Origin: Rhizobium sp. Q54
GTDB taxonomy: Bacteria > Pseudomonadota > Alphaproteobacteria > Reyranellales > Reyranellaceae
Direction: 5' to 3'
Length of the DNA: 58,240 nt
Assembly (NCBI GenBank): GCA_945903635.1
Contig: CAMDOT010000009.1
Span: forward strand, 1 to 58,240
Shown: in pieces, positions 34,516-43,334 of the stretch
Layout of the letters: each line of letters begins with the position of its first letter
Position numbering within the stretch: position 1 is the stretch's first letter
The notes under the pieces: model-generated
What the model was told of the DNA's origin: nothing
The model's input: only the letters and a program-made list of their open reading frames with translations
Databases searched by the model: none
Program-made: the position numbers and the translations under genes

Positions 34516-35457
34516 GTGAAGCGCAAGCCCGTCCTGCCGCTGGCCCGCGAGGCCGAGGCATTCATTGAAATGCTGACGGCGGAGCGCGGTGCGTCGAAGA
34601 ATACCGAGGCCGCCTATCGCGGCGATCTGAAGGATCTGCTGACCTTTCTCGCACGCCGCAAGCAGGGACCGGCGAGCGCCGACGCCGAGGCGCTGCGCGC
34701 CTACCTGAAGGCGCTCGACTATCTCGGCATGACGCCGCGCACGGTGGCGCGCCGGCTGTCGGTGATCCGCCAGTTCTTCAGGTTCCTGCTGGCCGAGCGT
34801 CTGCGCGAGGACGATCCGGCGAGCACGCTTGATTCGCCCAAGCTCGGGCGGCCGCTGCCCAAGGTCCTGTCGCGCGTCCAGGTCGACAGCCTGATCGCGG
34901 CGGCACAGGCCAAGGGCGCCTTGGATGGCGGTCGCATGGAGACCCTGCTCGAGATTCTCTATGGCTCGGGCTTGCGCGTATCGGAGCTGGTGTCCTTACC
35001 GCTCGCCGCGGCCGAGCGCGATCCCACCATGCTGATCGTCCGCGGCAAGGGCGACAAGGATCGACAGGTGCCGCTGTCCGATCCGGCGCGCGTCGCCATC
35101 GCGAAGTGGCTGCATATACGCGCCGGCGCCCTCGCGGAAGGCGAGACCTCGCGCTATCTCTTTCCATCGCGCGGTCGGACGGGGCATCTGACTCGCCAGC
35201 GTTTCGCCCAGCTCCTGAAGGAAGCGGCACTGGCGGCCGGCGTCGACCCGGCGCACGTATCGCCGCATGTGCTGCGCCATGCCTTTGCCAGCCATTTGTT
35301 GGAAGCAGGCGCCGACCTGCGCAGCGTCCAGCTCATGCTGGGCCATGCCGACATTGCGACGACCCAGATCTATACGCATGTCATTCCCGAGAAAGTGCGG
35401 GCGCTTGTGGAAGATCACCATCCCCTGGCCCGCCGGAAGCGCAAGCCGCCCCGCTGA
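34516..35457 (+). CDS. xerD: Site-specific tyrosine recombinase XerD
   Basis: GTG 34516 after a CAGGAG site gives 313 residues. The N-terminal SAM-like core-binding domain spans about 10-100. The catalytic domain carries Arg154 (SGLRVSE), Lys178 (GKGDKDR), His251-x2-Arg254 (SPHVLRHAFASHLL), His277 (LGHADI) and nucleophile Tyr286 (TTQIYTHV). It resolves chromosome dimers at dif together with XerC. The genomic context (housekeeping, no flanking repeats) argues against a phage integrase. Confidence 0.94.
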   Translation: MKRKPVLPLAREAEAFIEMLTAERGASKNTEAAYRGDLKDLLTFLARRKQGPASADAEALRAYLKALDYLGMTPRTVARRLSVIRQFFRFLLAERLREDDPASTLDSPKLGRPLPKVLSRVQVDSLIAAAQAKGALDGGRMETLLEILYGSGLRVSELVSLPLAAAERDPTMLIVRGKGDKDRQVPLSDPARVAIAKWLHIRAGALAEGETSRYLFPSRGRTGHLTRQRFAQLLKEAALAAGVDPAHVSPHVLRHAFASHLLEAGADLRSVQLMLGHADIATTQIYTHVIPEKVRALVEDHHPLARRKRKPPR

Positions 35458-35518
35458 GTTTGGCGGCTGAAGCAGGCCGGTTGACAGGATTCGGATGCCG
35501 GGCGACACCTGAATTTCA

Positions 35519-36472
35519 ATGACCACTCATCTCGAATTCGAGAAGCCGATCGCGGAGCTCGAAAGCAAGATCTCCGAACTCAGGCACCTTCCCAACAGCG
35601 GCGACGTCGATATCGCCGAGGAAGTCATGCGCCTGCAGTCCAAGGTCGACAAGCTGCTGCGTGCGACCTACGCCAAGCTGACGCCGTGGCAGCGGGTACA
35701 GGTGGCGCGCCATGCCGAACGGCCGCACACTCAGCGCTACATCGACCGGCTGATCACCAGCTACATGCCCCTGGTGGGCGACCGCGTCTTCGGCGAGGAC
35801 GCTGCCATCGTGGGCGGCATCGGCCGGCTGGACGGCCGCAGCGTCGTCGTCCTGGGCCAGGAGAAGGGCGAAGATACCGAAGGCCGTATCAAGCACAATT
35901 TCGGCATGGCGCGGCCCGAGGGCTACCGTAAGGCGCAGCGCCTGATGAAGCTTGCCGACCGTTTCGGCCTGCCGGTGGTGACCCTGGTCGACACGCCCGG
36001 CGCCTTCCCGGGCATCGAATCCGAGGCTCGCGGCGTGGCGGAGGCCGTGGCCAGCACCATCGAAACCTGTCTCTCGCTCGGCGTGCCGCTGGTCAGCGTG
36101 ATCATCGGTGAGGGCGGCTCGGGCGGCGCGCTGGCCATCGCCTCGGCCGACCGCGTCTACATGCTGGAGAATTCCATCTACTCGGTGATCACGCCCGAGG
36201 GCTGCGCCTCGATCCTGTGGCGCGACAACGCCAATGCCCAGGACGCGGCCGAGGCCATGAAGGTGACGGCGGGCGACCTCAAGAAGCTCGAGGTGATCGA
36301 CGAGGTCATCCCCGAGCCGATGGGCGGCGCCCATCGCGGCGCCGACGAGACCATCGACTTGGTGGGCAAGGTCATCGGCGAAGCGCTGACCGAGCTCACG
36401 AAGCTCGACGCCGACACGCTTCGCCAGCGCCGCCAGGACAAGTTCCTGGCGATGGGCAAGAAGGGCCTCTGA
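35519..36472 (+). CDS. accA: Acetyl-CoA carboxylase carboxyltransferase subunit alpha
   Basis: The 317-residue protein matches AccA from its first residues (LEFEKPIAELESKI) through the crotonase-like core: the oxyanion-forming glycines in GEGGSGGALAI and the biotin/CoA-pocket segment SIYSVITPEGCASILW. With AccD it transfers the carboxyl group from biotin to acetyl-CoA in the first step of fatty acid synthesis. It follows xerD by about 60 bp and precedes the flavin monooxygenase by 5 bp. Confidence 0.97.
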   Translation: MTTHLEFEKPIAELESKISELRHLPNSGDVDIAEEVMRLQSKVDKLLRATYAKLTPWQRVQVARHAERPHTQRYIDRLITSYMPLVGDRVFGEDAAIVGGIGRLDGRSVVVLGQEKGEDTEGRIKHNFGMARPEGYRKAQRLMKLADRFGLPVVTLVDTPGAFPGIESEARGVAEAVASTIETCLSLGVPLVSVIIGEGGSGGALAIASADRVYMLENSIYSVITPEGCASILWRDNANAQDAAEAMKVTAGDLKKLEVIDEVIPEPMGGAHRGADETIDLVGKVIGEALTELTKLDADTLRQRRQDKFLAMGKKGL

Positions 36473-36477
36473 TACCG

Positions 36478-37497
36478 TTGCCTCTGCGTCTCAGCGTTCT
36501 CGACCAGTCGCCGATCGCCAAGGGCCGCACGCCGGCCGACGCCGTGGGCGAGACGCTCGAACTGGCACAGCTCTGCGACCGGCTCGGCTACACACGCTAT
36601 TGGCTGGCCGAACACCACAGCAGCGAGGCGCTGGCGGGCTCCGCGCCGGAGGTCTTGATCGCGCGCGTGGCCGGCCTTACTCGGCACATGCGGATCGGCT
36701 CGGGCGGCGTGATGCTGCCGCACTACAGTGCCTACAAGGTGGCGGAGAATTTCCGCATGCTGGAGACGCTGTTTCCCGGCCGCATCGACCTCGGCGTCGG
36801 CCGCGCGCCGGGCAGCGACCAGCGCACCATGCGCATCCTGGCCGACGGCAAGCCCAACTGGAGCAGCGCCGACAACTATCCGATCCAGGTGCGCGACCTC
36901 ACGGCGTGGCTTCACGATGCCTTGCCCGACGACCATGCCGGGCGCGGCGTGGTGGCTCAGCCGGTGGGCGCGAGCGCGCCGGATGTCTGGCTGCTGGGTT
37001 CGAGCGACGACAGCGCGGCGCTGGCCGCGCACTTCGGTCTGCCATTCTGCTTCGCCCATTTCATCAATCCCGACGGCGGCGACGGCATCACACGCGCCTA
37101 CCGCGCGCATTTCCGGCCGTCGGGGCTGCATGCCGCGCCCATGCCGCTGGTCGCCCTGGGTGTCATGTGCGCGGAGACCGATGAAGAGGCCGACCTCCTG
37201 GCCAAGAGCCGCGATGTCTGGGCGATGCGGCTGCGCACCACTGGCAATCCCGGCCCGGTGCCCTCGGTCGAGGAAGCGCTGGAGGTCGCCAAGGATCCGC
37301 GCACCCGGAGCTGGCTCACCAGCATGCGCCGCCGTGGCGTCGTCGGATCACCCAAGACCGTTCGCGCCGCGCTCGAGAAGCTCGCCGCCGACTACCAGGT
37401 CGACGAGATCATGGTGGTGACGATCTGCTTCGACTTCGAGAAGCGGAAGCGCTCCTACGAGTTGCTGGCCGAGGCGTTTGGCCTCGCCGCCGCCTAG
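36478..37497 (+). CDS. LLM-class flavin-dependent monooxygenase (MsnO8-like)
   Basis: TTG at 36478 is the start that yields the family's usual beginning, LRLSVLDQSPI, and gives 339 residues. The luciferase-like barrel shows RYWLAEHH (a conserved family signature), RIGSGGVMLPHYSAYKVAENFRML and GRIDLGVGRAPGSD. The family uses reduced flavin from a partner reductase to oxidise diverse substrates; none can be named. It lies 5 bp after accA and may be cotranscribed. The non-ATG start is an inference from homology. Confidence 0.88.
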   Translation: MPLRLSVLDQSPIAKGRTPADAVGETLELAQLCDRLGYTRYWLAEHHSSEALAGSAPEVLIARVAGLTRHMRIGSGGVMLPHYSAYKVAENFRMLETLFPGRIDLGVGRAPGSDQRTMRILADGKPNWSSADNYPIQVRDLTAWLHDALPDDHAGRGVVAQPVGASAPDVWLLGSSDDSAALAAHFGLPFCFAHFINPDGGDGITRAYRAHFRPSGLHAAPMPLVALGVMCAETDEEADLLAKSRDVWAMRLRTTGNPGPVPSVEEALEVAKDPRTRSWLTSMRRRGVVGSPKTVRAALEKLAADYQVDEIMVVTICFDFEKRKRSYELLAEAFGLAAA

Positions 37498-38129
37498 CTG
37501 TTGCCGGCGGTGGGCTTCCACATCGGCGGGGCGATCGTCTCGGCGAAATTCGTGAACATGAGATTGAAGGCGATGCTGATGCGCTCGGTCGGACCTTCGT
37601 TGGAAGGAACGTGGTGCCGGAGCCAGGACGGGAAAAACACCATGCGGCCCGGCCTGACCTCGGCGATGGCGGCGTTGGCGGTAATGCGGCCGAGCTTGGT
37701 CCGGGGCATGATCATCACCGGCCGCGGGTCCTGGAAAAGGAGATGCGTGCCGGTCGGGGGAACGGCCACGTAGTAGACGCCGCTCAGGTAGTTGTTCGGG
37801 TGATTGTGGGTGGGGTGGTAGCTGCCGGGCGGATTGATGTTGGCCCAGCAGCCGGTGATCATCATCGGAAAATTCTCGACCTGCAGGTGCTGCGCGACAC
37901 TCGCCGCGACCTGCTCGACCAGCTTGGCGAAGTCAGCGAAGGCCGGGCGCGTGTGCAGATCCTGCGGCGTCTGCCAGTTGCTGCCGCTCGGCACCTTGGG
38001 ACGTGGCGAGATGATTTTCTCGATCTCGGCCTTGAGCCCGGCATTGAAGGCAACTGCTTCCGCCGGCGGGAGGTCGACGACCCAGAGCGGCGTGGGGAAA
38101 AGTTCCTGAATTTCCTGCTTCACCTTCAT
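37494..38129 (-). CDS. Putative 2OG-Fe(II) oxygenase (TIGR02466 type), copy 1
   Basis: A 211-residue protein starting MKVKQEIQELFPTPLWVVDL, the characteristic opening of the TIGR02466 family. The iron/2-oxoglutarate fold is suggested by HPTHNHPNNYLSGVYYV (residues 105-121, with His105 and Asn/His positions) and by the distal SWLRHHVP (His172/173) with Arg183 in TERISIAF. The substrate is unknown. A close paralogue lies two genes upstream in transcription (39452-40102), and a TPR-like gene is between them. Confidence 0.86.
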   Translation of the reverse strand: MKVKQEIQELFPTPLWVVDLPPAEAVAFNAGLKAEIEKIISPRPKVPSGSNWQTPQDLHTRPAFADFAKLVEQVAASVAQHLQVENFPMMITGCWANINPPGSYHPTHNHPNNYLSGVYYVAVPPTGTHLLFQDPRPVMIMPRTKLGRITANAAIAEVRPGRMVFFPSWLRHHVPSNEGPTERISIAFNLMFTNFAETIAPPMWKPTAGNS

Positions 38130-38167
38130 GTTTTTATCCTACCGAAACTTCGCTTGTTGGGCATGCC

Positions 38168-39448
38168 TTAGAAACCGGCGAGCGGAAAGCCGCGGCCTTT
38201 GCCGTTCTGTGGCCGGCGCGTCGAGATCAGGGAGCGCGCCGCCTCGGCGCGGCCGGCACGCACCAGTGCCGACGTCACCAGGTATTCGAGCAGGTCGCGC
38301 TGGGCGCGGCTGCCGCCCAGGCGTTCGTGGGTGGCGAGCAGGGGTTCGATTTCCTGCGCGGCGCGGGCCCAATCGCCGCGCGCGTAGGCATCGAAGCCCT
38401 GGCCCATCGGTGCCACCAGGTCGGCCGTGGCGCCGCGCGGGCTGTCGACGAACTTGGCCAGCGTTTCGCCGTCGCCCGCCATCGCGTAGGCGAGCGCCGT
38501 GTGCATGTCGACGAAGCCGAGGCCGGTCCGCGGGAACCACTTGGTGGCGTAGTCGCTGAGCTCCCGCCACCGCTCCGGTTGGCGCGGTTCGCCCGCCATC
38601 TCGGCGCGGGCGAGGAAGGCGGCGCAATCGGTGAGGACGTTGATCTGCGGTCCCCAGGCGCCGCCGGGACGGAGCGCCTCGTCATAGACGCGCCAAGCCT
38701 GTTCGTGCCGTCCCGTCTCCATCGACCACAAGGCGACATGCCAGCTGATGTGGCAATGCAGAAGGCCCTCACGCGCGTAATCCTTCATCCAGTCCGTCAG
38801 ATAGGCTAGTCCCGCCTCGCGCTCGCCCAGCTCGTAGAACAGATGGGTGCGGATGTGTGCCGCATGCGCGCTGCGCGGAAAACCGGCGAGGGCGCTTTCG
38901 ATGTTGCGCAAGCCCTCGTCGAACATCTGCAGCTCGATCTGCGCGAAGGCGAGCTGGGTGCGATACCACCAGTCGTCGCCATAGTGTTTCTCGAGCGGCG
39001 CCAGGAGTGCCAGCTGGTCGACCTCGCGGCCGACCTTGCCCGAGAAGCCGATCAGGCCGAATACGCTGGTCGCCGGTGCCAGCGCCATGGCGTCGCGCGG
39101 CCAGCTCTTCAGGTGTTCGTGGATCGCTTCCAGCGCCGCCGCACCCTGGCCGGACAGGATCTTATCGAAGATGGCGATCTGGCTTTGCTCGCGTTCGGTT
39201 GCGCCGGCCGCCAGTTCGCGGGCACGTGCCAGCGGTGCCTTCGCCTCATGGCCGCGTCCCAGAAGCTGCTTTGCGCGGGCGAGCGAGATGTGGCCGAGCG
39301 CAAAACCGTCATCGGCCGTCACCGCCGCCTCGAAGGCCGCGTCCATGCCGGGCGTGGCCGCCATCAGGCTCTCGACGCCCGCCAGGTACGCGTCGCGTGC
39401 GGCCGGCGAGCTCGTGCTCAGTTCATTGCCGTAACGGTCCTGTAGCAT
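38168..39448 (-). CDS. TTC38-like tetratricopeptide repeat protein
   Basis: A 426-residue soluble, helical protein. It begins LQDRYGNELSTSSPAARDAYLAGVE, and the body has TPR-like helix pairs such as ALGHISLARAKQLLGRG, MALAPATSVFGLIG, AHAAHIRTHLFYELG and HCHISWHVALWSMETG. The start and the repeat pattern match the TTC38 (tetratricopeptide repeat protein 38) family. It is tightly linked to two 2OG oxygenase genes: 3 bp after copy 2 and 38 bp before copy 1. Such proteins usually bind partner proteins, so a role as a scaffold or substrate adaptor for the oxygenases is an inference. Confidence 0.8.
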   Translation of the reverse strand: MLQDRYGNELSTSSPAARDAYLAGVESLMAATPGMDAAFEAAVTADDGFALGHISLARAKQLLGRGHEAKAPLARARELAAGATEREQSQIAIFDKILSGQGAAALEAIHEHLKSWPRDAMALAPATSVFGLIGFSGKVGREVDQLALLAPLEKHYGDDWWYRTQLAFAQIELQMFDEGLRNIESALAGFPRSAHAAHIRTHLFYELGEREAGLAYLTDWMKDYAREGLLHCHISWHVALWSMETGRHEQAWRVYDEALRPGGAWGPQINVLTDCAAFLARAEMAGEPRQPERWRELSDYATKWFPRTGLGFVDMHTALAYAMAGDGETLAKFVDSPRGATADLVAPMGQGFDAYARGDWARAAQEIEPLLATHERLGGSRAQRDLLEYLVTSALVRAGRAEAARSLISTRRPQNGKGRGFPLAGF

Positions 39449-39451
39449 GTC

Positions 39452-40102
39452 TCAGGCCTTTTCCTTGCCCGCGGTCGGAGCCCAGATGGGAGGCGACATC
39501 GTTTCGCTGAAGTTCTTGAACATCATATTGAACGAGATGCTGATGCGTTCGCTCTGGCCGTCATTGGCCGGCACGGTGTGCTTCAGCCAGGCCGGGAAGA
39601 TCACGAGCCGGCCTTCCTTGCTCTGGGCGTTGGCGGCGTTGGCGGTGAGCCGCGTGTACTGCCGCGGCTTGGGCATGATCATCGACGCCTGGCCGCGCGG
39701 GTCCTGGAAGATGATCTGCGAACCCGGCGACGGGATCGCCACGTAGTAGACGCCGCTCAGGTAGTTGTTCGGGTGATGGTGCATCGGGTGATAGGAGCCC
39801 GGCGGATTGACGTTCGCCCAGCAGCCGGTGATCGACATCGGATACTGGTCGACCTGGAGGAAGCGGGTAACGCCCCGCGACGCCATCTCCACCAGCTTCA
39901 CGAACTCGGCGAAGGCCGGCTTGGTGTGGAGATCCTGCGGCGTCTGCCAGTTGGCGCCGGCGGGGATGGCCGGGCGCGGCGCGATCAGGCGCTCGATCTC
40001 GGCCTTCAGCCGGGCATTGAGGGCGGCGGCCGCGTCGGCCTTGAGATCCACGACCCACAGCGGGGTGGGAAAGATCTCCTGGACTTCCTGCTTCTCGATC
40101 AT
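39452..40102 (-). CDS. Putative 2OG-Fe(II) oxygenase (TIGR02466 type), copy 2
   Basis: The 216-residue paralogue of copy 1 starts MIEKQEVQEIFPTPLWVVDL. The metal region reads HPMHHHPNNYLSGVYYV and the distal block WLKHTVPANDGQSERISIS. Most of the sequence is shared with copy 1, apart from a two- to four-residue insertion in the middle (QDPRGQASMIM) and a different tail. It is the first gene of an apparent three-gene operon (copy 2, TPR protein, copy 1) and is divergent from the TauD-like gene across 138 bp. Confidence 0.86.
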   Translation of the reverse strand: MIEKQEVQEIFPTPLWVVDLKADAAAALNARLKAEIERLIAPRPAIPAGANWQTPQDLHTKPAFAEFVKLVEMASRGVTRFLQVDQYPMSITGCWANVNPPGSYHPMHHHPNNYLSGVYYVAIPSPGSQIIFQDPRGQASMIMPKPRQYTRLTANAANAQSKEGRLVIFPAWLKHTVPANDGQSERISISFNMMFKNFSETMSPPIWAPTAGKEKA

Positions 40103-40240
40103 GCGCCCACTATAGCCGAATTCAGCGGCCGGCCGAGCAACCGCATCCTGAAAATATTGGCGGGCGTTGCACCGAACGCATTTGCGGCCCCGCCGGTTCG
40201 GTGGTCCAATCGGCTCGTCATACAGAATCGGGAGAAGCCG

Positions 40241-41140
40241 ATGTCCGTTACCGTCCATTCGGTCACGCCGGAATTCGTCGCGGAAGTGGGCGACGTCGAT
40301 CTCGCCCGGCCGCTCGACCCGGCCGACCTCGCGGCGATTCGCGCCGCCTTCACCAGGCATGCCGTGCTGGTTTTCCCCGACCAGCATTTCGACGATGACA
40401 GCCAGCTCGACTTCGCGCGCCATTTCGGGCCGCTTGAGACCACTGTGTTCAAGGCGCGCCAGGGCCACAAGCTCCGCCTGCACGAGAACATGGCCGATGT
40501 CGGCAACCTCGACGCCGAGAATCGCATCCTCGAAACGAGCGACCGCCAGCGCCTGTACAATCTCGGCAACCGGCTGTGGCACACCGACTCCTCGTTCAAG
40601 CGCCTGCCGGCCTACTGCTCGATGTTGCATGCGCGGTCGATCCCGCCGATCGGCGGCCAGACCGAATTCGCCGACATGCGCGCGGCCTACGATGCGCTGC
40701 CCGAGGCGACCAAGCGACGGATCACCGGGCTGGTGGCCGAGCATTCGATCATGCATTCGCGCGCCAAGCTGGGCTTCGCCGACTTCGACGAGAACGAGAA
40801 GAAGGCCTTCGCACCGGTCCCGCAGGTGCTGGTGCGGCGGCTGCAGGATTCTGGCCGCCTCAGCCTCTATATCGCCAGCCACATCGGTGCCATCCGCGGC
40901 ATGGCCGACGACGAGGCCAAGAAGCTCGTCGAGGAGCTGCTCGCGCACGCCACCCAGCGCCAGTTTGTCCACAGCCACCGCTGGCGGGTGAACGACCTGG
41001 TGATCTGGGACGATCGCTGCACCATGCACCGCGGCATGGATTTCGACGACCAGCGCTACGCCCGCGACATGCGCCGCGCCACGGTCTCCGACGTGGCGCC
41101 GACCTGCGAGCAGATGGGTATGGCCGTCGCGGCCGAGTAA
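40241..41140 (+). CDS. TauD/TfdA-family 2-oxoglutarate dioxygenase
   Basis: A 299-residue enzyme after a GGGAGAAG ribosome binding site. Iron ligands are His114 and Asp116 in LWHTDSSF and His263 in CTMHRGMDF; 2-oxoglutarate-binding Arg is probably Arg274 or Arg278. The 2,4-D/alpha-ketoglutarate dioxygenase (TfdA) subgroup shares the WHTDSSF motif and the MHR ending, so a carboxylic or aryloxy acid substrate is more likely than taurine. The gene appears to be transcribed alone. Confidence 0.92.
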   Translation: MSVTVHSVTPEFVAEVGDVDLARPLDPADLAAIRAAFTRHAVLVFPDQHFDDDSQLDFARHFGPLETTVFKARQGHKLRLHENMADVGNLDAENRILETSDRQRLYNLGNRLWHTDSSFKRLPAYCSMLHARSIPPIGGQTEFADMRAAYDALPEATKRRITGLVAEHSIMHSRAKLGFADFDENEKKAFAPVPQVLVRRLQDSGRLSLYIASHIGAIRGMADDEAKKLVEELLAHATQRQFVHSHRWRVNDLVIWDDRCTMHRGMDFDDQRYARDMRRATVSDVAPTCEQMGMAVAAE

Positions 41141-41171
41141 CTGCGCGCGACCGTACGAATGTCCGAATAGG

Positions 41172-41804
41172 TCAGGGCGAGATCGGATTCCCGGCGTCGG
41201 CCAGCACCTTGCCGCCGAGCCCGATGAAGCAGACGCCGGCCGCTCGCTCGATCCAGTGCCGGGCCCTCTGAAAGCGACGCATTACCGGCGTGGACGACAT
41301 GAAGACGCTCACGCACGAATACCAGACCAGCGATGACAGGGTCACAAGGCCGATCATCAGGCTCATCAGCCAGGTAGGCGTTGAGGCGGTGACGGCAGTC
41401 GCGAACACGCTGGCGAAAAGAACGATCGCCTTCGGATTGGTGAGGGTCACGAAAAAGCCGAACAGGACCGCGCGATTTCTCGAAGGCTGTCCCGCCTGAT
41501 CGAGTTCGATCTGCCGGGGCTTCGTGCGCAGGAGCTTGATGCCGAGGTAAATGAGATACGCGCCACCCAGGACGCGCACGGCCCAGGTCAGCCATTGGTA
41601 TTTCACCAGGATTGCCGACAGGCCGATCAGGCTGAGCGTCGCATAGAGGCAAAGCCCCAGAGACACGCCGAGCGTCGTCAGCAGGCCGGCGCGCGTGCCG
41701 TAGGTCATGGATGACCGGACGACGGCCACGAAATCCGGCCCCGGCAGAATGAGCGCAGGGATGAAAATCGCGAAGACGCTGATCAGAACAATGGCGTAAT
41801 CCAT
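41172..41804 (-). CDS. LysE/RhtB-family exporter
   Basis: A 210-residue inner-membrane protein with six hydrophobic segments. The family signature near the start is IPGPDF (in PALILPGPDFVAVVR), followed by GLLTTLGVSLGL and LRVLGGAYLIYLGIKLLR. The family exports amino acids or related metabolites. The gene lies 6 bp after the broken GNAT gene on the same strand, so they were likely a two-gene operon before the GNAT gene decayed. Confidence 0.9.
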   Translation of the reverse strand: MDYAIVLISVFAIFIPALILPGPDFVAVVRSSMTYGTRAGLLTTLGVSLGLCLYATLSLIGLSAILVKYQWLTWAVRVLGGAYLIYLGIKLLRTKPRQIELDQAGQPSRNRAVLFGFFVTLTNPKAIVLFASVFATAVTASTPTWLMSLMIGLVTLSSLVWYSCVSVFMSSTPVMRRFQRARHWIERAAGVCFIGLGGKVLADAGNPISP

Positions 41805-41851
41805 GAAAAGTCAGGTCTCCCATGAGGCTCGGAGCCTGAAGTGCCATGGCC

Positions 41852-42320
41852 TTACCCTGGCTGCAAGTCCCCGTCCTGGCCGTCCCGCTTCATGCCCGCT
41901 GCATGCGTCCGTTTCATGATCGTGCGCCGCCACGACGGATGGCCGTGGCTGTTCTCCGTCATGAATTGAACCCGGAAAGCCCGCGGCCATTCCCCGCGCG
42001 GTACCTCGGCGAATCCGCGTCGCGTGTAGAACGGCGCGTTCCACGGCACCCCCAGATAGGTCGAGAGATAGAGCGCGTCGAAGCCCCGTGCACGGGCCGC
42101 CGCCGCCGTACAGTTTCATGAGAGCAAATCCCACCGGCCGATTGAGCGGCGAGATCGCCACCCACAGCCGGCCATCGCGGCGACCCTGTTCGAGCGAGGC
42201 AATCGTGGCCGGCGGCATGTCGATCACCCGCCGCATGCCGACGCGCGCGTAGCGCCGGTCGGCCGCGTTTTCGATCTGCGGCAGGAACGGGATTTCATGG
42301 GCACGCGGAGCACGAATCAT
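41852..42320 (-). pseudogene. Disrupted GNAT acetyltransferase gene
   Basis: The frame starting at 42320 reads as a normal GNAT N terminus (MIRAPRAHEIPFLPQIENAADRR, with VGFALMKLYG) up to about 42105. After a GGC-rich junction, homologous sequence continues in another frame as RARGFDALYLS and then PWNAPFYTRRGF, the normal end of such an enzyme, until about 41852. The central motif that binds acetyl-CoA (R/Q-x2-G-x-G/A) is missing between the halves. This is best explained by an internal deletion of roughly 100 bp with a frame change. The continuous frame 41811-42320 has a nonsense C terminus and is not a functional product. Confidence 0.75.
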
Positions 42321-42364
42321 GGCGGCGAATTGGATACTCTCCGGCGACGCTGGGAGGAAGAACC

Positions 42365-43225
42365 ATGACCATCGACATCGAACCGCTGAAGAAGCAGCTC
42401 GGCCGCAAGATCGAGGATGAGGACACGGTCACCGAGGCGCCGCTCAAGGGCATGATCGCCACCTTCGACCGTGACGAGGGTGTGCCCGGACCGGGCGAGC
42501 CGATCGCGCCGGGCTGGCACCTCTGCTACCTGCATTCCTACGCGCGGCGGAAATCGCTGGGCGAGGATGGCCTGCCGGTCGAGGGAGGCGTGCTGCCGCC
42601 GATGCCGCTGCCACGCCGTATGTACGCCGGCTCCACCTTCACCTTCGAGGGCGACATCCGCGTCGGCGACAAGCTCCGCCGCGAGACCGAATTCTCCGAC
42701 GTCCAGCTCCGTGGCGGCGGTACCGGGACCCTGATCGTCACCAGCCAGACGCGCCGCATTTTCACGCCGCGTGGGCTCGCCGTCGTGGAGGTAGCCAGCA
42801 CCGTGTTCCGTGAAGAAGTGAAGCCCGGCGAAAAGAGCGGCGTGCCCGTGCGCGACGCAGCACCAGCCGACGTGCCGTGGCGGCGCACCATAAAAGCCGA
42901 TCCGGTGATGCTGTTCCGCTATTCGGCGCTCACCTTCAACCCGCACCGTATCCACTACGACCGCACCTACTGCATCGAGTCCGAGGGCTATCCCGGGTTG
43001 GTGGTGCACGGCCCCTTCGCTCAGCAGTGCCTGCTCGACCTGCTGCGCGATTCGCGGCCGGAACGGAAGATCAAGACCTTCGCCGTGCGTGCCCGCGCGC
43101 CTCTGTTCGACACAGCGCCGTTCGACGTGATCGGGCGTCCGACGGCCGACGGCAAAGGCGCGGAGCTCTGGACGGTAACACCCCAAGGCACCATCGCCGC
43201 CCAGGCGACAGCGACCTTTGAGTAG
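42365..43225 (+). CDS. MaoC-like acyl-CoA dehydratase/hydratase (FAS1-like dehydratase domain)
   Basis: A 286-residue protein with two hot-dog folds. The N-terminal half has the MPLPRRMYAGSTFTFEGDI segment of the FAS1-like dehydratase domain. The C-terminal half has the hydratase motif FRYSALTFNPHRIHYD, with the catalytic Asp/His of the (R)-hydratase pattern, followed by GLVVHGPFAQQCLLDL. The two-domain size fits the mesaconyl-C4-CoA hydratase/itaconyl-CoA hydratase-like group. The substrate is not predicted further. It starts 44 bp from the GNAT remnant, divergently. Confidence 0.9.
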   Translation: MTIDIEPLKKQLGRKIEDEDTVTEAPLKGMIATFDRDEGVPGPGEPIAPGWHLCYLHSYARRKSLGEDGLPVEGGVLPPMPLPRRMYAGSTFTFEGDIRVGDKLRRETEFSDVQLRGGGTGTLIVTSQTRRIFTPRGLAVVEVASTVFREEVKPGEKSGVPVRDAAPADVPWRRTIKADPVMLFRYSALTFNPHRIHYDRTYCIESEGYPGLVVHGPFAQQCLLDLLRDSRPERKIKTFAVRARAPLFDTAPFDVIGRPTADGKGAELWTVTPQGTIAAQATATFE

Positions 43226-43334
43226 ATCTGTAGCCTACCTTCTGCAGCCTACCCAATGGGGGCTAGGCTGATAAGTTTAATTACAAGAAAATGCACTAGT
43301 TCGACTACAATCTGGGCGAGTGGGGGAGGACTAA

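Noticed and set aside
34516..35457. Phage or island integrase
   Set aside because: The recombinase is XerD-like throughout and is embedded in housekeeping genes (accA downstream), with no tRNA or att repeats visible.
41811..42320. Intact 169-residue acetyltransferase
   Set aside because: The C-terminal half does not look like a GNAT fold, whereas the expected C terminus is found in another frame; treated as a pseudogene.
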